From: a virus | DNA length: 20,822 nucleotides | Strand: one strand, 5' to 3' | IMG/VR virus record: IMGVR_UViG_3300021335_000114 | Span: 1 to 20,822 of that record | In this document: positions 5,207 through 13,082 of the stretch, in pieces | Position numbering within the stretch: position 1 is the stretch's first letter | Layout: each line of letters starts with the position of its first letter | Translations under genes and position numbers: made by a program | Notes under the pieces: generated by a model | Seen by the model: only the letters and a program-made list of their open reading frames with translations | What the model was told of the DNA's origin: nothing | The model's database searches: none

Positions 5207-7504
5207 TCAAATTGCACAGGCTTCGCACTCTTCTGCATCGTTTTCTACGGGCAGTTGAGGTAGTTGCTCTTCTTTTTCTTCAATATCATTTGGATCAATT
5301 TTAAAATCATATGTATTTTGATAATAACTTGTTTTCCAGCCGAGTTTGTAAGTGGTTATTAAATCTTTAAGCATTACGCTCATAGGAACTTCATTGTTAG
5401 GATAGTGTGTAGGATTGTAACTCCAATTTCCACTAATCGCTTGGTCGAAGAATTTTTGCATAACAGCAACAATATTAATGTATCCTTGGTTGTCTGGCAT
5501 ATCCCATAAAAGTGTATAAAAAGCTTTGAGAGTTTGATACTGTGGAACAATTTGTTTCAACGGTCCTTTTTTACTCTTTTTTACTGATAGGTAACCTCTT
5601 GGTGGCTCGATTCCATTTGTTGCGTTAGAGACTACCGAGCTGCTTTCGCTTGGCATCTGTGCTGATAGTGTGCTGTGTCGTAGGCCCCATATTTCTATTT
5701 GTTGTCGCAAATCGTCCCAATCCATTTTCAATTCATTAGGAACAATAGTATCTACATCATTTTTATAGGTATCAATCGGTAATATTCCTTTTGCGTATTT
5801 TGTTTTCTTATAACCATCACACACACCTTTTTCTTGTGCAATCCTATTACTAGACTTCAAAAGATAGTATTGGAACGCTTCAGTTAAATCGTGAACTAAG
5901 ACAGCAGCTTGTGGATCGCTATATTTTACTTTGTTTTTTGCTAGATAATGAGCAAGTCCAATATAACCTATACCTAATGATCTCCTAGCCTTTGTTCCTT
6001 TTTCTGCTGCTTTTACAGGATATCTTTGATAGTCAATAATTTCCTCAAGAGCCCTAACTGCTAAATCACAGAGTTCTTCAAGGTCAGTAGTTTCTTTAAT
6101 AGTTCCTATGTTAATAGCACTTAATATGCATAGGGCAATTTCTCCACTTTCGTCGTCTATATGTTGGATAGGAGTTGTAGGTAAGGTAATTTCTTGACAC
6201 AAATTAGACATATAAACTGTGTCATTAAAACTGCTATGACTGTTACAATGGTCAACATTCATGATATAAATTCTACCAGTTTCTGCTCTTTCCTTTATAA
6301 GTTCTGAAAACAACTCCATTGCATCAATTTTTTGTTTTTTGATACTTGTTGCTCTCTCATATTTTTCATAAAGTTCTTCAAACTTGCTCTGATCACTAAA
6401 GAATGCTTCATATAAATCCGGTACATCATGAGGAGAAAAAAGAGTTATTGTTCCTCCCTCTAGCAAACGTGTATACATAGTTTTATTCATTTGGATTGAA
6501 TAATCTAATTTTCTAACACGATTATCTTCAGTCCCTTTATTATTTTTTAAGACAAGCACATCTTGAATTTCTTGATGCCAAAAAGGAAAATGCACTGTTG
6601 CACTTCCGCCACGCACTCCATTTTGTGTGCAGCATCTCACAGTTGCTTCAAACTTTTTTAAAAATGGAATCACACCTGTATGAGCTACTTCTCCACCTCT
6701 AATTTTTGAATTAACTCCTCTAATTCTACCAGCGTTGATTCCTATGCCAGCTCTTTGGGCAATATATTTGCCAATTGCCATGTCTGACGAAAAAATGCTA
6801 TCAAGGGTATCGTCGCTATCTACCAATACACAACTTGCAAATTGACGTACCGGTGTTCGTACGCCAGCCATTACTGGTGTAGGAATGTTAATTTTAAACA
6901 AGCTGATACAATCATAGTATCTACGAATGTAATGCATCCTTGTTTCGCGTGGATAATTTGCAAACAATGTTGCTGCAATCATCATGTACATATGCTGCGG
7001 TGATTCAAATACCGTTCCAGTTGATCTATCTTGGCACAAATATTTGTCTAATACCTGACGTAAGCCTGCATAGGTAAAATTTTCATCTCTTTTATGGTTA
7101 ATGTAGGTGTCTAATTTTTCTAATTCATTAGTTGTGTATTTTTCTAAAATTTCTTTATCATACACTCCTCTTTCAACATTCTTTTTTATCATTTGACTTA
7201 GAGGTAATGCAGTATACTGACCAAACACTTTTTTGTATACATCATATGATAATAATCTAGCAGCAGCATATTGGTAGTTTGGATGATCAAGAGATATAAG
7301 ATCATTTGCACTACGCACTAAAATTTCTTGAATTTCAGAACTTGTCATGCCATCATAAAATTGTAGGTTTGCATTCATTTCTATTTGGCTACTGCTTACT
7401 CCGGCTAAATTGGAGCAAGCAAATTCAACCACACGGTGAATTTTATCAATGTTTAATCCTTCTTTTTGTCCTGTTCTTTTTATGATATTGATAGGAGAGG
7501 TCAT
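5207..7504 (-). CDS. nrdA: Class Ia ribonucleotide reductase, alpha subunit
   Basis: A 765-aa protein, close to E. coli NrdA (761). Residues 1-95 form an ATP-cone (KRTGQKEGLNIDKIHRVVEF), so activity should be regulated by ATP/dATP. The catalytic core shows the redox cysteine in VRQFASCVL, the thiyl-radical loop NLCQEITLP, the second redox cysteine in ALCILSAINIG, and a Tyr-Tyr pair (TSYYQNTY) for radical transfer. The C-terminal tail ends CEACAI, the Cys pair reduced by glutaredoxin. It converts ribonucleoside diphosphates to dNDPs for phage DNA synthesis. It is the first gene of the nrd operon. The SD is AAGGA, and a late-like AATAAATA lies at 7532-7539. Confidence 0.97.
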   Translation of the reverse strand: MTSPINIIKRTGQKEGLNIDKIHRVVEFACSNLAGVSSSQIEMNANLQFYDGMTSSEIQEILVRSANDLISLDHPNYQYAAARLLSYDVYKKVFGQYTALPLSQMIKKNVERGVYDKEILEKYTTNELEKLDTYINHKRDENFTYAGLRQVLDKYLCQDRSTGTVFESPQHMYMMIAATLFANYPRETRMHYIRRYYDCISLFKINIPTPVMAGVRTPVRQFASCVLVDSDDTLDSIFSSDMAIGKYIAQRAGIGINAGRIRGVNSKIRGGEVAHTGVIPFLKKFEATVRCCTQNGVRGGSATVHFPFWHQEIQDVLVLKNNKGTEDNRVRKLDYSIQMNKTMYTRLLEGGTITLFSPHDVPDLYEAFFSDQSKFEELYEKYERATSIKKQKIDAMELFSELIKERAETGRIYIMNVDHCNSHSSFNDTVYMSNLCQEITLPTTPIQHIDDESGEIALCILSAINIGTIKETTDLEELCDLAVRALEEIIDYQRYPVKAAEKGTKARRSLGIGYIGLAHYLAKNKVKYSDPQAAVLVHDLTEAFQYYLLKSSNRIAQEKGVCDGYKKTKYAKGILPIDTYKNDVDTIVPNELKMDWDDLRQQIEIWGLRHSTLSAQMPSESSSVVSNATNGIEPPRGYLSVKKSKKGPLKQIVPQYQTLKAFYTLLWDMPDNQGYINIVAVMQKFFDQAISGNWSYNPTHYPNNEVPMSVMLKDLITTYKLGWKTSYYQNTYDFKIDPNDIEEKEEQLPQLPVENDAEECEACAI

Positions 7505-7531
7505 GTGTGTCCTTGTTCTTTTAATATTCTA

Positions 7532-7539
7532 TATTTATT
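7532..7539 (-). promoter_or_regulatory. Late-promoter-like box ahead of nrdA
   Basis: AATAAATA on the minus strand, 27 nt before ATG 7504. It differs from TATAAATA at the first position. The short intergenic stretch (7505-7534) holds no better sigma70 match, so nrdA transcription may also come from upstream. Confidence 0.35.
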
Positions 7540-7930
7540 TTTTTTGTTCTACAGCAATTTGGTTTAGAATTTGATATTGTGTATAATCTAAACTATAAAT
7601 TTTATTGTTGACTGAAAAAGCATAACCTATTTCTCCTGTAATATTTTGTAAAATAATAACAAAAAATTGGTCTTTACTAAATCTATCACACAACATGCAA
7701 CTATAGATTATTCCGAGTATAATACTAAAGCTACAGTATTGATTTTCTTCTACTAGCTGCCAAGGTGACGGCCAAGAATTTTTGTTCCAGGGATCATATC
7801 TTAAACTGTGTCTTTCAACATCATTATAGTAATGAATTACTTCAGCAACTGGATCCTCTGATTGCTCAATTTTTTCTCTAAAATTTTTCCATTCGGCAAA
7901 TCGATCAAAAGCGTTTTCTAAATGAAACAT
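7535..7930 (-). CDS. Unknown protein coupled to tail fibre gene
   Basis: I prefer ATG 7930 (131 aa) over the TTG at 7933. It overlaps the tail-fibre stop as TGATG and has no SD, which points to translation by coupling. The protein begins MFHLENAFDRFAEWKNFREK. A central conserved-looking block contains NSWPSPWQLVEENQYC, followed by a hydrophobic stretch and Cys-rich GIIYSCMLCDRF, then a beta-rich tail (IVNNKIYSLDYTQYQIL-like). I do not recognise a named family. The position directly after a fibre gene suggests a fibre chaperone or attachment factor, which is inference. Confidence 0.75.
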   Translation of the reverse strand: MFHLENAFDRFAEWKNFREKIEQSEDPVAEVIHYYNDVERHSLRYDPWNKNSWPSPWQLVEENQYCSFSIILGIIYSCMLCDRFSKDQFFVIILQNITGEIGYAFSVNNKIYSLDYTQYQILNQIAVEQKK

Positions 7931-9609
7931 CAAAATGAAAATCTATGGGTTTCTAACTTGTATCTAAATCTGGTATTACCTGTCATTGCAGTTCCTGTTT
8001 TTGTTCGTAGGTATATCGAAAATTGTGGGTTTTCTACAGTACCTTCGTCTACAAAATCTGCACTAAAAGTAATGTCATAAGACAAATAGTTATCGCCTGT
8101 ATCATAATCAGCTTCGCCATAATGGTCGTAATCGTCGGAGATGCGAACTACACTTGGTGTTGGACTACCTTCGCACATCAATGTCAGCTTACCATAACGG
8201 TTAAATTTTATATTTGGATTAGACATATAATAATGAAGCACATATGTTTGGTCATATGCCCCTGGTAATCTTAATAACGGTAGAATGTTTTCATTTTGGG
8301 AAATTTCTAATTCTTCCGTGTAATAGTTAGTTCCGTAAACTGATCCACTAATTTCTTCTACAAAAGGAATAGACGAATCTAAATTTGTAGATTTTAATGA
8401 CGATCTTAGAAAATAGTCACTATCGGATTGGTTAGTTGGATTTTCAAAATGGATAACTGCATATAAGCTTTGTGTTTCTTTACTTTGATAATTGTTACCT
8501 GCATTTACAGCGTTGCCTACACTACGGAAATAATTATTTTTACTTAAATTATATTCACCTCTGATGATATTTATAGCTTGGTTATGAATGTCAGTAAATT
8601 GACAACTTAAAAATTGGTTATGCATTGGGAACAAAGGATCCCCGTTAATGTCTGTAAGATTTTGTGTACCAAAATTTACACCTTCTCCTAACATATTAAA
8701 TTCGCAAAATTTAAATATATTATGAGCGCTTTGCTTGTTTGCTATAACGCCATAATTCCAATTATTGAATTTACATCTAAAAAACAAATTATTGGTACAC
8801 TGTATAACAGGACTAAAAGAGTCTAATAAAACAGCAGTGTTTACCGGTAAGCTGGTAGTGGGAATTGGTGCTATCACCTGGCCAAATTCCCACGAGCCTA
8901 TAAAATCAATATCTGAAAAATCACTATCCTTACAACTTCCTAACTGTAGGCCAATGCCGTTACCAGCGTGAGATAAGGTAAAGCCTTTAAGTAATATTCT
9001 GCGTGCCTGTGTTTCTGATGTAGGATTTTCTATTTCACCGTCGGTGCCAACAATTCTAATGCTTTCGTTTGTAACGCACCTAATTACTGTTTTTTCCGGT
9101 CCTGCACCTACGATAGAAGCAAATGGAGGTATATTAATCCAGTTATTAATTGTATAGACACCAGGATTCAAATAAAGGGTAACTCGATTTTGTTCAACTC
9201 CTGCACCATTGAAATTATTTCCAAATAATTGGTCTATTGCTCGCTGTAAAATCTCAGTAGCATCTTGATCTTGATCACCAGTTGCACCAAATGACCTTAT
9301 ACTAATATAATCATCTAATCGGTCTTGTAAAGTTCTAAAATAAGGACTTGTTAGACTTTGTCCTGTTTGTATACCTGAGTCTTTTTTGTAACTATATGTA
9401 TCAGTTAATGAAAAAATATCATCCGATTGGGTTAAAATTTTTGTATTACCTACTGCTGGAGCGCCTTCATTTAGACTTCCATTACCTATAAACAATTCTT
9501 GGGTATCAATTGCCCAGGCTAATTCACCACTCGCAAGTTGCGGTAAGCCTTCGCCTTGATTTTTTTGTCCTCTACGGATTTGTATCCTACTAATTTGAAC
9601 AACTGCCAC
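7930..9609 (-). CDS. Tail fibre / tailspike with beta-helix domain
   Basis: A 559-aa protein. The start is GTG 9609, with SD AGGAGAAGTAC and a late box 22 nt upstream. Residues 1-50 (SRIQIRRGQKNQGEGLPQLA, ASGELAWAIDTQELFIGNGS) form the short N-terminal module found in many phage tail and receptor-binding proteins, including the Mtd type. Residues about 100-130 show ISIRSFGATGDQDQDATEIL, the entry strand of pectate-lyase-type right-handed beta-helices. The repetitive Asn/Phe-rich segment to about 370 fits helix rungs. The C-terminal about 150 residues are a separate beta domain, perhaps for receptor binding. It should recognise or degrade surface polysaccharide. Catalytic residues cannot be picked out. 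Confidence 0.85.
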   Translation of the reverse strand: MAVVQISRIQIRRGQKNQGEGLPQLASGELAWAIDTQELFIGNGSLNEGAPAVGNTKILTQSDDIFSLTDTYSYKKDSGIQTGQSLTSPYFRTLQDRLDDYISIRSFGATGDQDQDATEILQRAIDQLFGNNFNGAGVEQNRVTLYLNPGVYTINNWINIPPFASIVGAGPEKTVIRCVTNESIRIVGTDGEIENPTSETQARRILLKGFTLSHAGNGIGLQLGSCKDSDFSDIDFIGSWEFGQVIAPIPTTSLPVNTAVLLDSFSPVIQCTNNLFFRCKFNNWNYGVIANKQSAHNIFKFCEFNMLGEGVNFGTQNLTDINGDPLFPMHNQFLSCQFTDIHNQAINIIRGEYNLSKNNYFRSVGNAVNAGNNYQSKETQSLYAVIHFENPTNQSDSDYFLRSSLKSTNLDSSIPFVEEISGSVYGTNYYTEELEISQNENILPLLRLPGAYDQTYVLHYYMSNPNIKFNRYGKLTLMCEGSPTPSVVRISDDYDHYGEADYDTGDNYLSYDITFSADFVDEGTVENPQFSIYLRTKTGTAMTGNTRFRYKLETHRFSF

Positions 9610-9630
9610 GTACTTCTCCTATTATTTACA

Positions 9631-9638
9631 TATTTATC
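9631..9638 (-). promoter_or_regulatory. Late-promoter-like box for the tail fibre gene
   Basis: GATAAATA on the minus strand ahead of GTG 9609, matching seven of eight bases of the T4 late box. It lies within the last codons and stop of the nuclease gene. Confidence 0.55.
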
Positions 9639-10317
9639 TGCTATGCTGCTCATAATATGTATATAATCTTTCATACCATTCATTTTTCCAGTAAGGATAA
9701 TCCGCAGGTAAAAGATCAAATTGTTGATATTCTAAGTTCCTACTACACATAAAAATGTGACCTTCTTTTATATCAGTGTCATACAGTTCATTATGCGCTT
9801 CTATATAAGCAACTAGTTGTAAGTAATAATCATCTACCCAGTCCTGTTTCTTTGGTTTGTTAGTTTGTTTAAAATCGCATATTGATAGGTTACCATCATA
9901 GGTACAGACTAGATCTGTAGTACCAGCATATAATTTTGGCATCCATAAATTAACTTCTGATCCTAATATTTCGTCTATAGACGGGAAGGCATTTTCCTTA
10001 ATAACTTTAGCCATTTCGTTTGCTTGCGAAGCATACCAATTACTACCTGGTGAAGGCCATGACCCTGTGTCGATATAGTCCTCTAAATATTTGTGCATCC
10101 TTGTGCCTACACCTGCTGCTTCAGTAGTAATTTCTTGGGCTTTTTTTTCTCCTACCCGCCTACGCCACTCAAATAAATGTGTATTATCTTTAGTTTTACT
10201 TAAGATGGTAGTGACGCTAGCAACAGCATTACCGTCTGGAGTAAGATATAATCTCTTGCCTTCTATTTGTTTTCTAGAAATCGAAGCATAATCAAATTTA
10301 CGTTTTATTAAACTCAT
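9634..10317 (-). CDS. PD-(D/E)XK nuclease, RecB/Cas4-like
   Basis: A 227-aa protein. Motifs in order: GTRMHKYLE (His75, the RecB-type GTxxHxxxE helix), Glu121 (GSEVNLW), GTTDLV with Asp135, CDFKQ with Asp148 and Lys150, and DYYLQLVAY with Gln167/Tyr171 (QxxxY). This is the full active-site set of a PDDEXK_1 exonuclease. No Cys cluster for a Cas4-type Fe-S centre is visible. Its likely role is DNA end processing in phage replication/recombination or host DNA breakdown. The start (ATG 10317) overlaps the nfu stop by 4 nt (ATGA), so it should share the early promoter at 10660-10687. Confidence 0.85.
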   Translation of the reverse strand: MSLIKRKFDYASISRKQIEGKRLYLTPDGNAVASVTTILSKTKDNTHLFEWRRRVGEKKAQEITTEAAGVGTRMHKYLEDYIDTGSWPSPGSNWYASQANEMAKVIKENAFPSIDEILGSEVNLWMPKLYAGTTDLVCTYDGNLSICDFKQTNKPKKQDWVDDYYLQLVAYIEAHNELYDTDIKEGHIFMCSRNLEYQQFDLLPADYPYWKNEWYERLYTYYEQHSR

Positions 10318-10640
10318 GCTTCTTCATCAAAATAGTAATTTTGATACAGAAATGGATCATTGTGATAAAAAGGATCAATGGTACTATTAGGATCATCTTG
10401 CGCTATAATATTTGTAACCTCAGGAACAAAGTGCATTAACATTCCTTCTACACCTTGTTTTAAAGTATAGATACTTCCTGCACATCCACTGCATGCACCA
10501 CTTAGCATTAATTCGACAGTACCATTATCGTAATTTACAAAATTAATTGATCCTCCATGTTCTGCAACTGCAGGTTGCACATAATCTTCAAGTGCTTCTT
10601 TAATTGCGGTAATTATTTCTTCGTTTGTTCTTTCTTTCAT
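10314..10640 (-). CDS. NifU C-terminal-like (Nfu) Fe-S protein
   Basis: A 108-aa protein. Residues about 5-75 form an Nfu domain: helix EEIITAIKEALEDYVQPAVA, then EHGGSINFVNYDNGTVELML, then Ser-Gly-Ala-Cys50-Ser-Gly-Cys53-Ala with TLKQGVEGML. The Cys-x-x-Cys pair binds a 4Fe-4S cluster at a dimer interface for transfer to target proteins. About 25 extra C-terminal residues are Asp/Phe/Tyr-rich and unlike the family. It is the first gene behind a near-consensus sigma70 promoter and is coupled to the PD-(D/E)XK nuclease gene. It may supply clusters to host or phage enzymes; the target is not evident here. Confidence 0.9.
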   Translation of the reverse strand: MKERTNEEIITAIKEALEDYVQPAVAEHGGSINFVNYDNGTVELMLSGACSGCAGSIYTLKQGVEGMLMHFVPEVTNIIAQDDPNSTIDPFYHNDPFLYQNYYFDEEA

Positions 10641-10659
10641 AAAACCTTTTTAATTTTTT

Positions 10660-10687
10660 ATTATAACATTTTTATTGCTTATGTCAA
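10660..10687 (-). promoter_or_regulatory. Near-consensus sigma70 promoter for nfu-nuclease operon
   Basis: On the minus strand, TTGACA (10687-10682), 16 nt, TATAAT (10665-10660), with TGT directly before the -10 (extended -10). Both hexamers match consensus. It overlaps the end of the upstream gene (stop at 10679) and starts transcription about 12 nt ahead of ATG 10640. Confidence 0.75.
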
Positions 10688-11061
10688 CTGGTCTCCTAAG
10701 TCAGTAGCTGATTTCGCCATCTGAGCTACTTCGTCTCCACTTGTATCGAGTTGTTCTTGGTCATCAATTGTATTAGCAGTTTTTGGTTCAATGCCTGCTT
10801 TGCTAAAATTATGCACCATAGTTTTCACACGTGGATCGCTATCATAAGCAGCCTTGAAGGTTCCATAATCAAATTGCTCTCCACCTACATTTTGCATAAG
10901 CTTGTTAAGATCGAGATTTTTTGCGTCTTTCTTTATATTTTCTTTTTTCGGGGGAGTATCAAAATGTAAAAATACAGATGCGTTTTGATCATCTGCACTT
11001 GATATTATAGTTCTTAAAACTTGGACCAACTTGGTTGGTTGGTCCAATGCTTCATGTATGG
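10679..11061 (-). CDS. Downstream frame of probable -1 frameshift fusion; unknown
   Basis: The frame is open from the slippery A-run at 11066-11074 to the TAA at 10679. The conventional reading begins at TTG 11047 (122 aa, MDQPTKLVQVLRTIISSADD). That TTG has no SD and is the first base of a perfect hairpin, so independent initiation looks poor. Entry by a -1 shift would add Leu-Thr-Ile-His-Glu-Ala ahead of it. The protein has a helical N-terminus, a Lys-rich linker (PPKKENIKKDAKN), and an acidic C-terminus ending ATDLGDQLT. There is no recognised domain. The real N-terminus is undetermined (frameshift, ATA 11059 or TTG 11047). Confidence 0.65.
11021..11047 (-). other. Perfect 10-bp hairpin downstream of slippery site
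   Basis: On the minus strand TTGGACCAAC (11047-11038), loop of 7 (CAACCAA), GTTGGTCCAA (11030-11021). The stem is a perfect 10-bp inverted repeat. It lies inside coding sequence 17 nt past the A AAA AAC TAA site, and it contains the only TTG start available to the downstream frame. It is not followed by a U-run, so it is not a terminator. Confidence 0.8.
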
Positions 11062-11074
11062 TTAGTTTTTTTTT
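11062..11074 (-). other. Candidate -1 programmed frameshift site, A AAA AAC TAA
   Basis: A run of nine A (11074-11066) plus C11065 places the classic X XXY YYZ heptamer A AAA AAC (11071-11065) in the zero frame, directly before the TAA stop. Slipping -1 continues into the downstream open frame (CTA ACC ATA CAT GAA ...). This frame begins just upstream of the run (TAG at 11080-11078). The predicted product is about 446 aa. Confidence 0.6.
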
Positions 11075-12018
11075 GAACTAAGGATTTGTCCTAAAGAACG
11101 AGCTAAATTTTGTCTTTCAACAATTTTAGCTTTTCTTAATTCTCTGCGGATAGATTCTCTTTTTTCTCTGCCTGTTTCTTCCATTCCGCCTGCGGCTGGT
11201 TCGGCTGCAGCAAACTCGTCACCCATTTCTGCTTCAGCATCAACAGTAGGCTCCATTCCTGGTTCTTCCATTCCTGGTTCTTCCATTCCTGGTTCTTCCA
11301 TTCCTGGTTCTGCACCCATTGGCGCAGGCATTTCTTCGCCTGTTAACATGGTTACACCTTGTGTAAGTGTGCCTCTTGTGCTTTCAAGTGCTTGATATAG
11401 TGCCTCAAGTGCTGGTTTTACAGAATCGGTGAATGATTGTGATTGTTCTTGGCCCAATTCGTCGCGGATAGCATCACCTAGTTCTAGCATAGATTCTGTT
11501 TGCATTTCTGCAGTATCTTCCATCCATGCTGTAATGCGATCAACCATGTCTTTTGCAGCCATTACTAGTTCTGCTTTATCTTCTTCACCTTCTACTATTG
11601 GTTTTTGTGTCCGAGAAATAGAAGAATTTTCTTTACTTTTTTTACCTGTAGCTTTTTCTACAGCATCATCGTGGCTCATTCCTGATGCTTTCATTCTTGC
11701 AATTTTTACATCATTAAAATCGTTTTTTCCATCGCCATCTTGATCTACTTTTTTTGCTTCTTGGATGTTTCTTTCTTCAATAGCTTGATTTAGTACATCT
11801 AAAAACATTTTATTTTTTTGATAAGAAGCATTACTAGAAGGTGCATCAAAGCTTTCATTGGTCTCAATTTGGCTTAATTTTGTTCGTAATTTATTTCTAG
11901 CATCTTGAAGTTGTTCAAGTGTAAACGTGTCAACATCAATTGTAGTGTTAAACATCTTGGCTAGATTTTCGTTAAGTGTTTTAACTGTGGTCGGTTTAGA
12001 AATTTCTCGTAACTTCAT
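11062..12018 (-). CDS. Glu/Met-rich virion-type protein with EF-hand loop and PGMEE repeats
   Basis: A 318-aa protein beginning MKLREISKPTTVKTLNENLA. Residues 34-52 (LEQLQDARNKLRTKLSQIE) look coiled-coil. Residues 92-103 (DQDGDGKNDFND) form a calcium-binding EF-hand-type loop with Asp at positions 1, 3, 5, 9 and 12. A helical region follows at about 145-225, then four tandem Glu-Pro-Gly-Met-Glu units encoded by a 15-nt repeat, then a basic C-terminus (REKRESIRRELRKAKIVERQ). Leu-Asn-Glu at 15-17 could be a prohead-protease site. The reading frame ends on A AAA AAC TAA. It has its own late box at 12047-12054. It could be a head or scaffold-associated protein; the function is not established. 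Confidence 0.8.
   Translation of the reverse strand: MKLREISKPTTVKTLNENLAKMFNTTIDVDTFTLEQLQDARNKLRTKLSQIETNESFDAPSSNASYQKNKMFLDVLNQAIEERNIQEAKKVDQDGDGKNDFNDVKIARMKASGMSHDDAVEKATGKKSKENSSISRTQKPIVEGEEDKAELVMAAKDMVDRITAWMEDTAEMQTESMLELGDAIRDELGQEQSQSFTDSVKPALEALYQALESTRGTLTQGVTMLTGEEMPAPMGAEPGMEEPGMEEPGMEEPGMEPTVDAEAEMGDEFAAAEPAAGGMEETGREKRESIRRELRKAKIVERQNLARSLGQILSSKKN
11251..11310 (-). repeat. Four tandem 15-nt repeats (Glu-Pro-Gly-Met-Glu)
   Basis: Four head-to-tail copies of a 15-nt unit (plus strand TTCCATTCCTGGTTC, first copy with one change), in frame within the 318-aa protein. It is a low-complexity linker likely to vary in copy number by slippage. Confidence 0.9.
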
Positions 12019-12046
12019 ATGAATAATCCTAATTAAACTTTACATT

Positions 12047-12054
12047 TATTTATC
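12047..12054 (-). promoter_or_regulatory. Late-promoter-like box for the 318-aa gene
   Basis: GATAAATA on the minus strand in the 38-nt gap ahead of ATG 12018. It matches seven of eight T4 late-box positions. Confidence 0.55.
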
Positions 12055-12056
12055 AT

Positions 12057-12467
12057 CTAATGTAATATCAATCCATGTAATTCTTTTTTGGCACTTTGTA
12101 AAATCTGATCAGCAATTTCTAATCTTGTCATTGTAGAAAACCTTTTGTTTTTATTTTTTACAGTTGACATTGTATGTTTATAAAAAGTACAATCGTTTTG
12201 ATTTTTTTCAATTGTGTTATCTAATTCAAGTATATACTTTTCATTCTTATCGTTTTTTAATTTTGCTTTAACTATAGCTAAGGCAGCGGCTTTTGTGTAG
12301 GTGGTTGCAATACATTTATTATTCTTCGATATATAATATAAATTATTTTTATAATTTATAATCCAATCTTTAATTTGAATTTGATTATCTTTTACTTGTG
12401 GAATAGACGTAAGGATTTCATTTTGGAATAAAAGTTCTAATTGTTGTAAAATTTTATTTTTGTTCAT
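12057..12467 (-). CDS. Unknown protein
   Basis: A 136-aa protein, Lys/Asn/Ile-rich, beginning MNKNKILQQLELLFQNEILT. A beta-rich centre (WIINYKNNLYYISKNNKCIA) is followed by an Ala-rich helix (TKAAALAIVKAKL) and a C-terminal helix ending HGLILH. No family is recognised. The start overlaps the end of the 69-aa gene by 14 nt. It is the last gene of the five-gene run that begins at 13587. The SD AAGGAAAA sits close to ATG 12467. It lacks the N-terminal motif that its three upstream neighbours share. Confidence 0.75.
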   Translation of the reverse strand: MNKNKILQQLELLFQNEILTSIPQVKDNQIQIKDWIINYKNNLYYISKNNKCIATTYTKAAALAIVKAKLKNDKNEKYILELDNTIEKNQNDCTFYKHTMSTVKNKNKRFSTMTRLEIADQILQSAKKELHGLILH

Positions 12468-12663
12468 TTTTCCTTATATAAACATCTGATTGATTGTTAA
12501 TTTTTGTAACTAAACTTTTACGTATTAAAGAATCCGCTATAAATTGATCATGTTCGTCTAGATCTTTATAGCGTTTTGGTTTTGTATCTAATTTATCTAA
12601 CAGTGTTTGTTCTTCACCGTTTGTGTAGATACCAAATTCGCCTAACAATTCATTCACTTTCAT
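12454..12663 (-). CDS. Small protein with capsid-targeting-like N-terminus
   Basis: A 69-aa protein beginning MKVNELLGEFGIYTNGEEQT. The first nine residues fit M-K-V-x-E-L-L-x-E, with Leu-Gly-Glu as a possible prohead-protease site, leaving about 60 residues after cleavage. The remainder is charged and helical (LLDKLDTKPKRYKDLDEHDQ, FIADSLIRKSLVTKI) and resembles a small winged-helix-like layout, though I cannot confirm a fold. The start overlaps the stop of the preceding gene (ATGA), so it depends on coupling. Confidence 0.75.
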   Translation of the reverse strand: MKVNELLGEFGIYTNGEEQTLLDKLDTKPKRYKDLDEHDQFIADSLIRKSLVTKINNQSDVYIRKNEQK

Positions 12664-13082
12664 GCAACACGATCCGGTAAACCTTTGTGCTTGGTGCTGG
12701 CAAAATCTGTTAAATCACTTTGGTTCATTTTAGCCATTTCTTTACTTGCACCACGGAGTTTACTTGCAGGAATTTTTCCTTTTTGAGCTGCATGAGCAAT
12801 ACCTGCTGCCTGCTGTTGTTTTCGTGATACTGCCTTTTCTTTAACTAAATCTTGAATTTCTACTTGTTCACCAGGTTTTATTTGTTGATCTACTTCTCCT
12901 GCGGCCTGTGTGGTTGCTCGCAATTTTTGTGTTTGCGGATCACGAGTAATCATACCTGGTTTATTGGGATCTTTTGGAATCACAGTCTGAATTTTTGTTT
13001 TAGGATCTACAAGTGTAGTAGACTTCATATCATTTGCTACAACTTGCATTGTTTGTTCATCTAGTATTTCATATAATTTCAT
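12660..13082 (-). CDS. Unknown protein with capsid-targeting-like N-terminus
   Basis: A 140-aa protein beginning MKLYEILDEQTMQVVANDMK. Ile-Leu-Asp-Glu at 6-9 fits a T4-type prohead-protease site. The rest is Lys/Gln/Ala-rich and probably extended: DPKTKIQTVIPKDPNKPG, then KAVSRKQQQAAGIAHAAQKG, which looks like an Ala/Gln-rich basic helix, and a Lys-rich end. There is no known domain. The start overlaps the previous stop (TAATG) and the end overlaps the next start (ATGA). This is consistent with a nucleic-acid-associated small virion protein, but only by composition and context. Confidence 0.75.
   Translation of the reverse strand: MKLYEILDEQTMQVVANDMKSTTLVDPKTKIQTVIPKDPNKPGMITRDPQTQKLRATTQAAGEVDQQIKPGEQVEIQDLVKEKAVSRKQQQAAGIAHAAQKGKIPASKLRGASKEMAKMNQSDLTDFASTKHKGLPDRVA

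Noticed and set aside
5197-5238. Longer NrdB start
   Set aside because: It overlaps the nrdA end, and only the start at 5196 has an SD and gives the E. coli-like residue numbering.
11021-11047. Terminator
   Set aside because: The hairpin is perfect but lies inside coding sequence and has no U-run on either side.
11251-11310. CRISPR-like repeat
   Set aside because: Units are directly adjacent with no spacers and are in frame with a coding gene.
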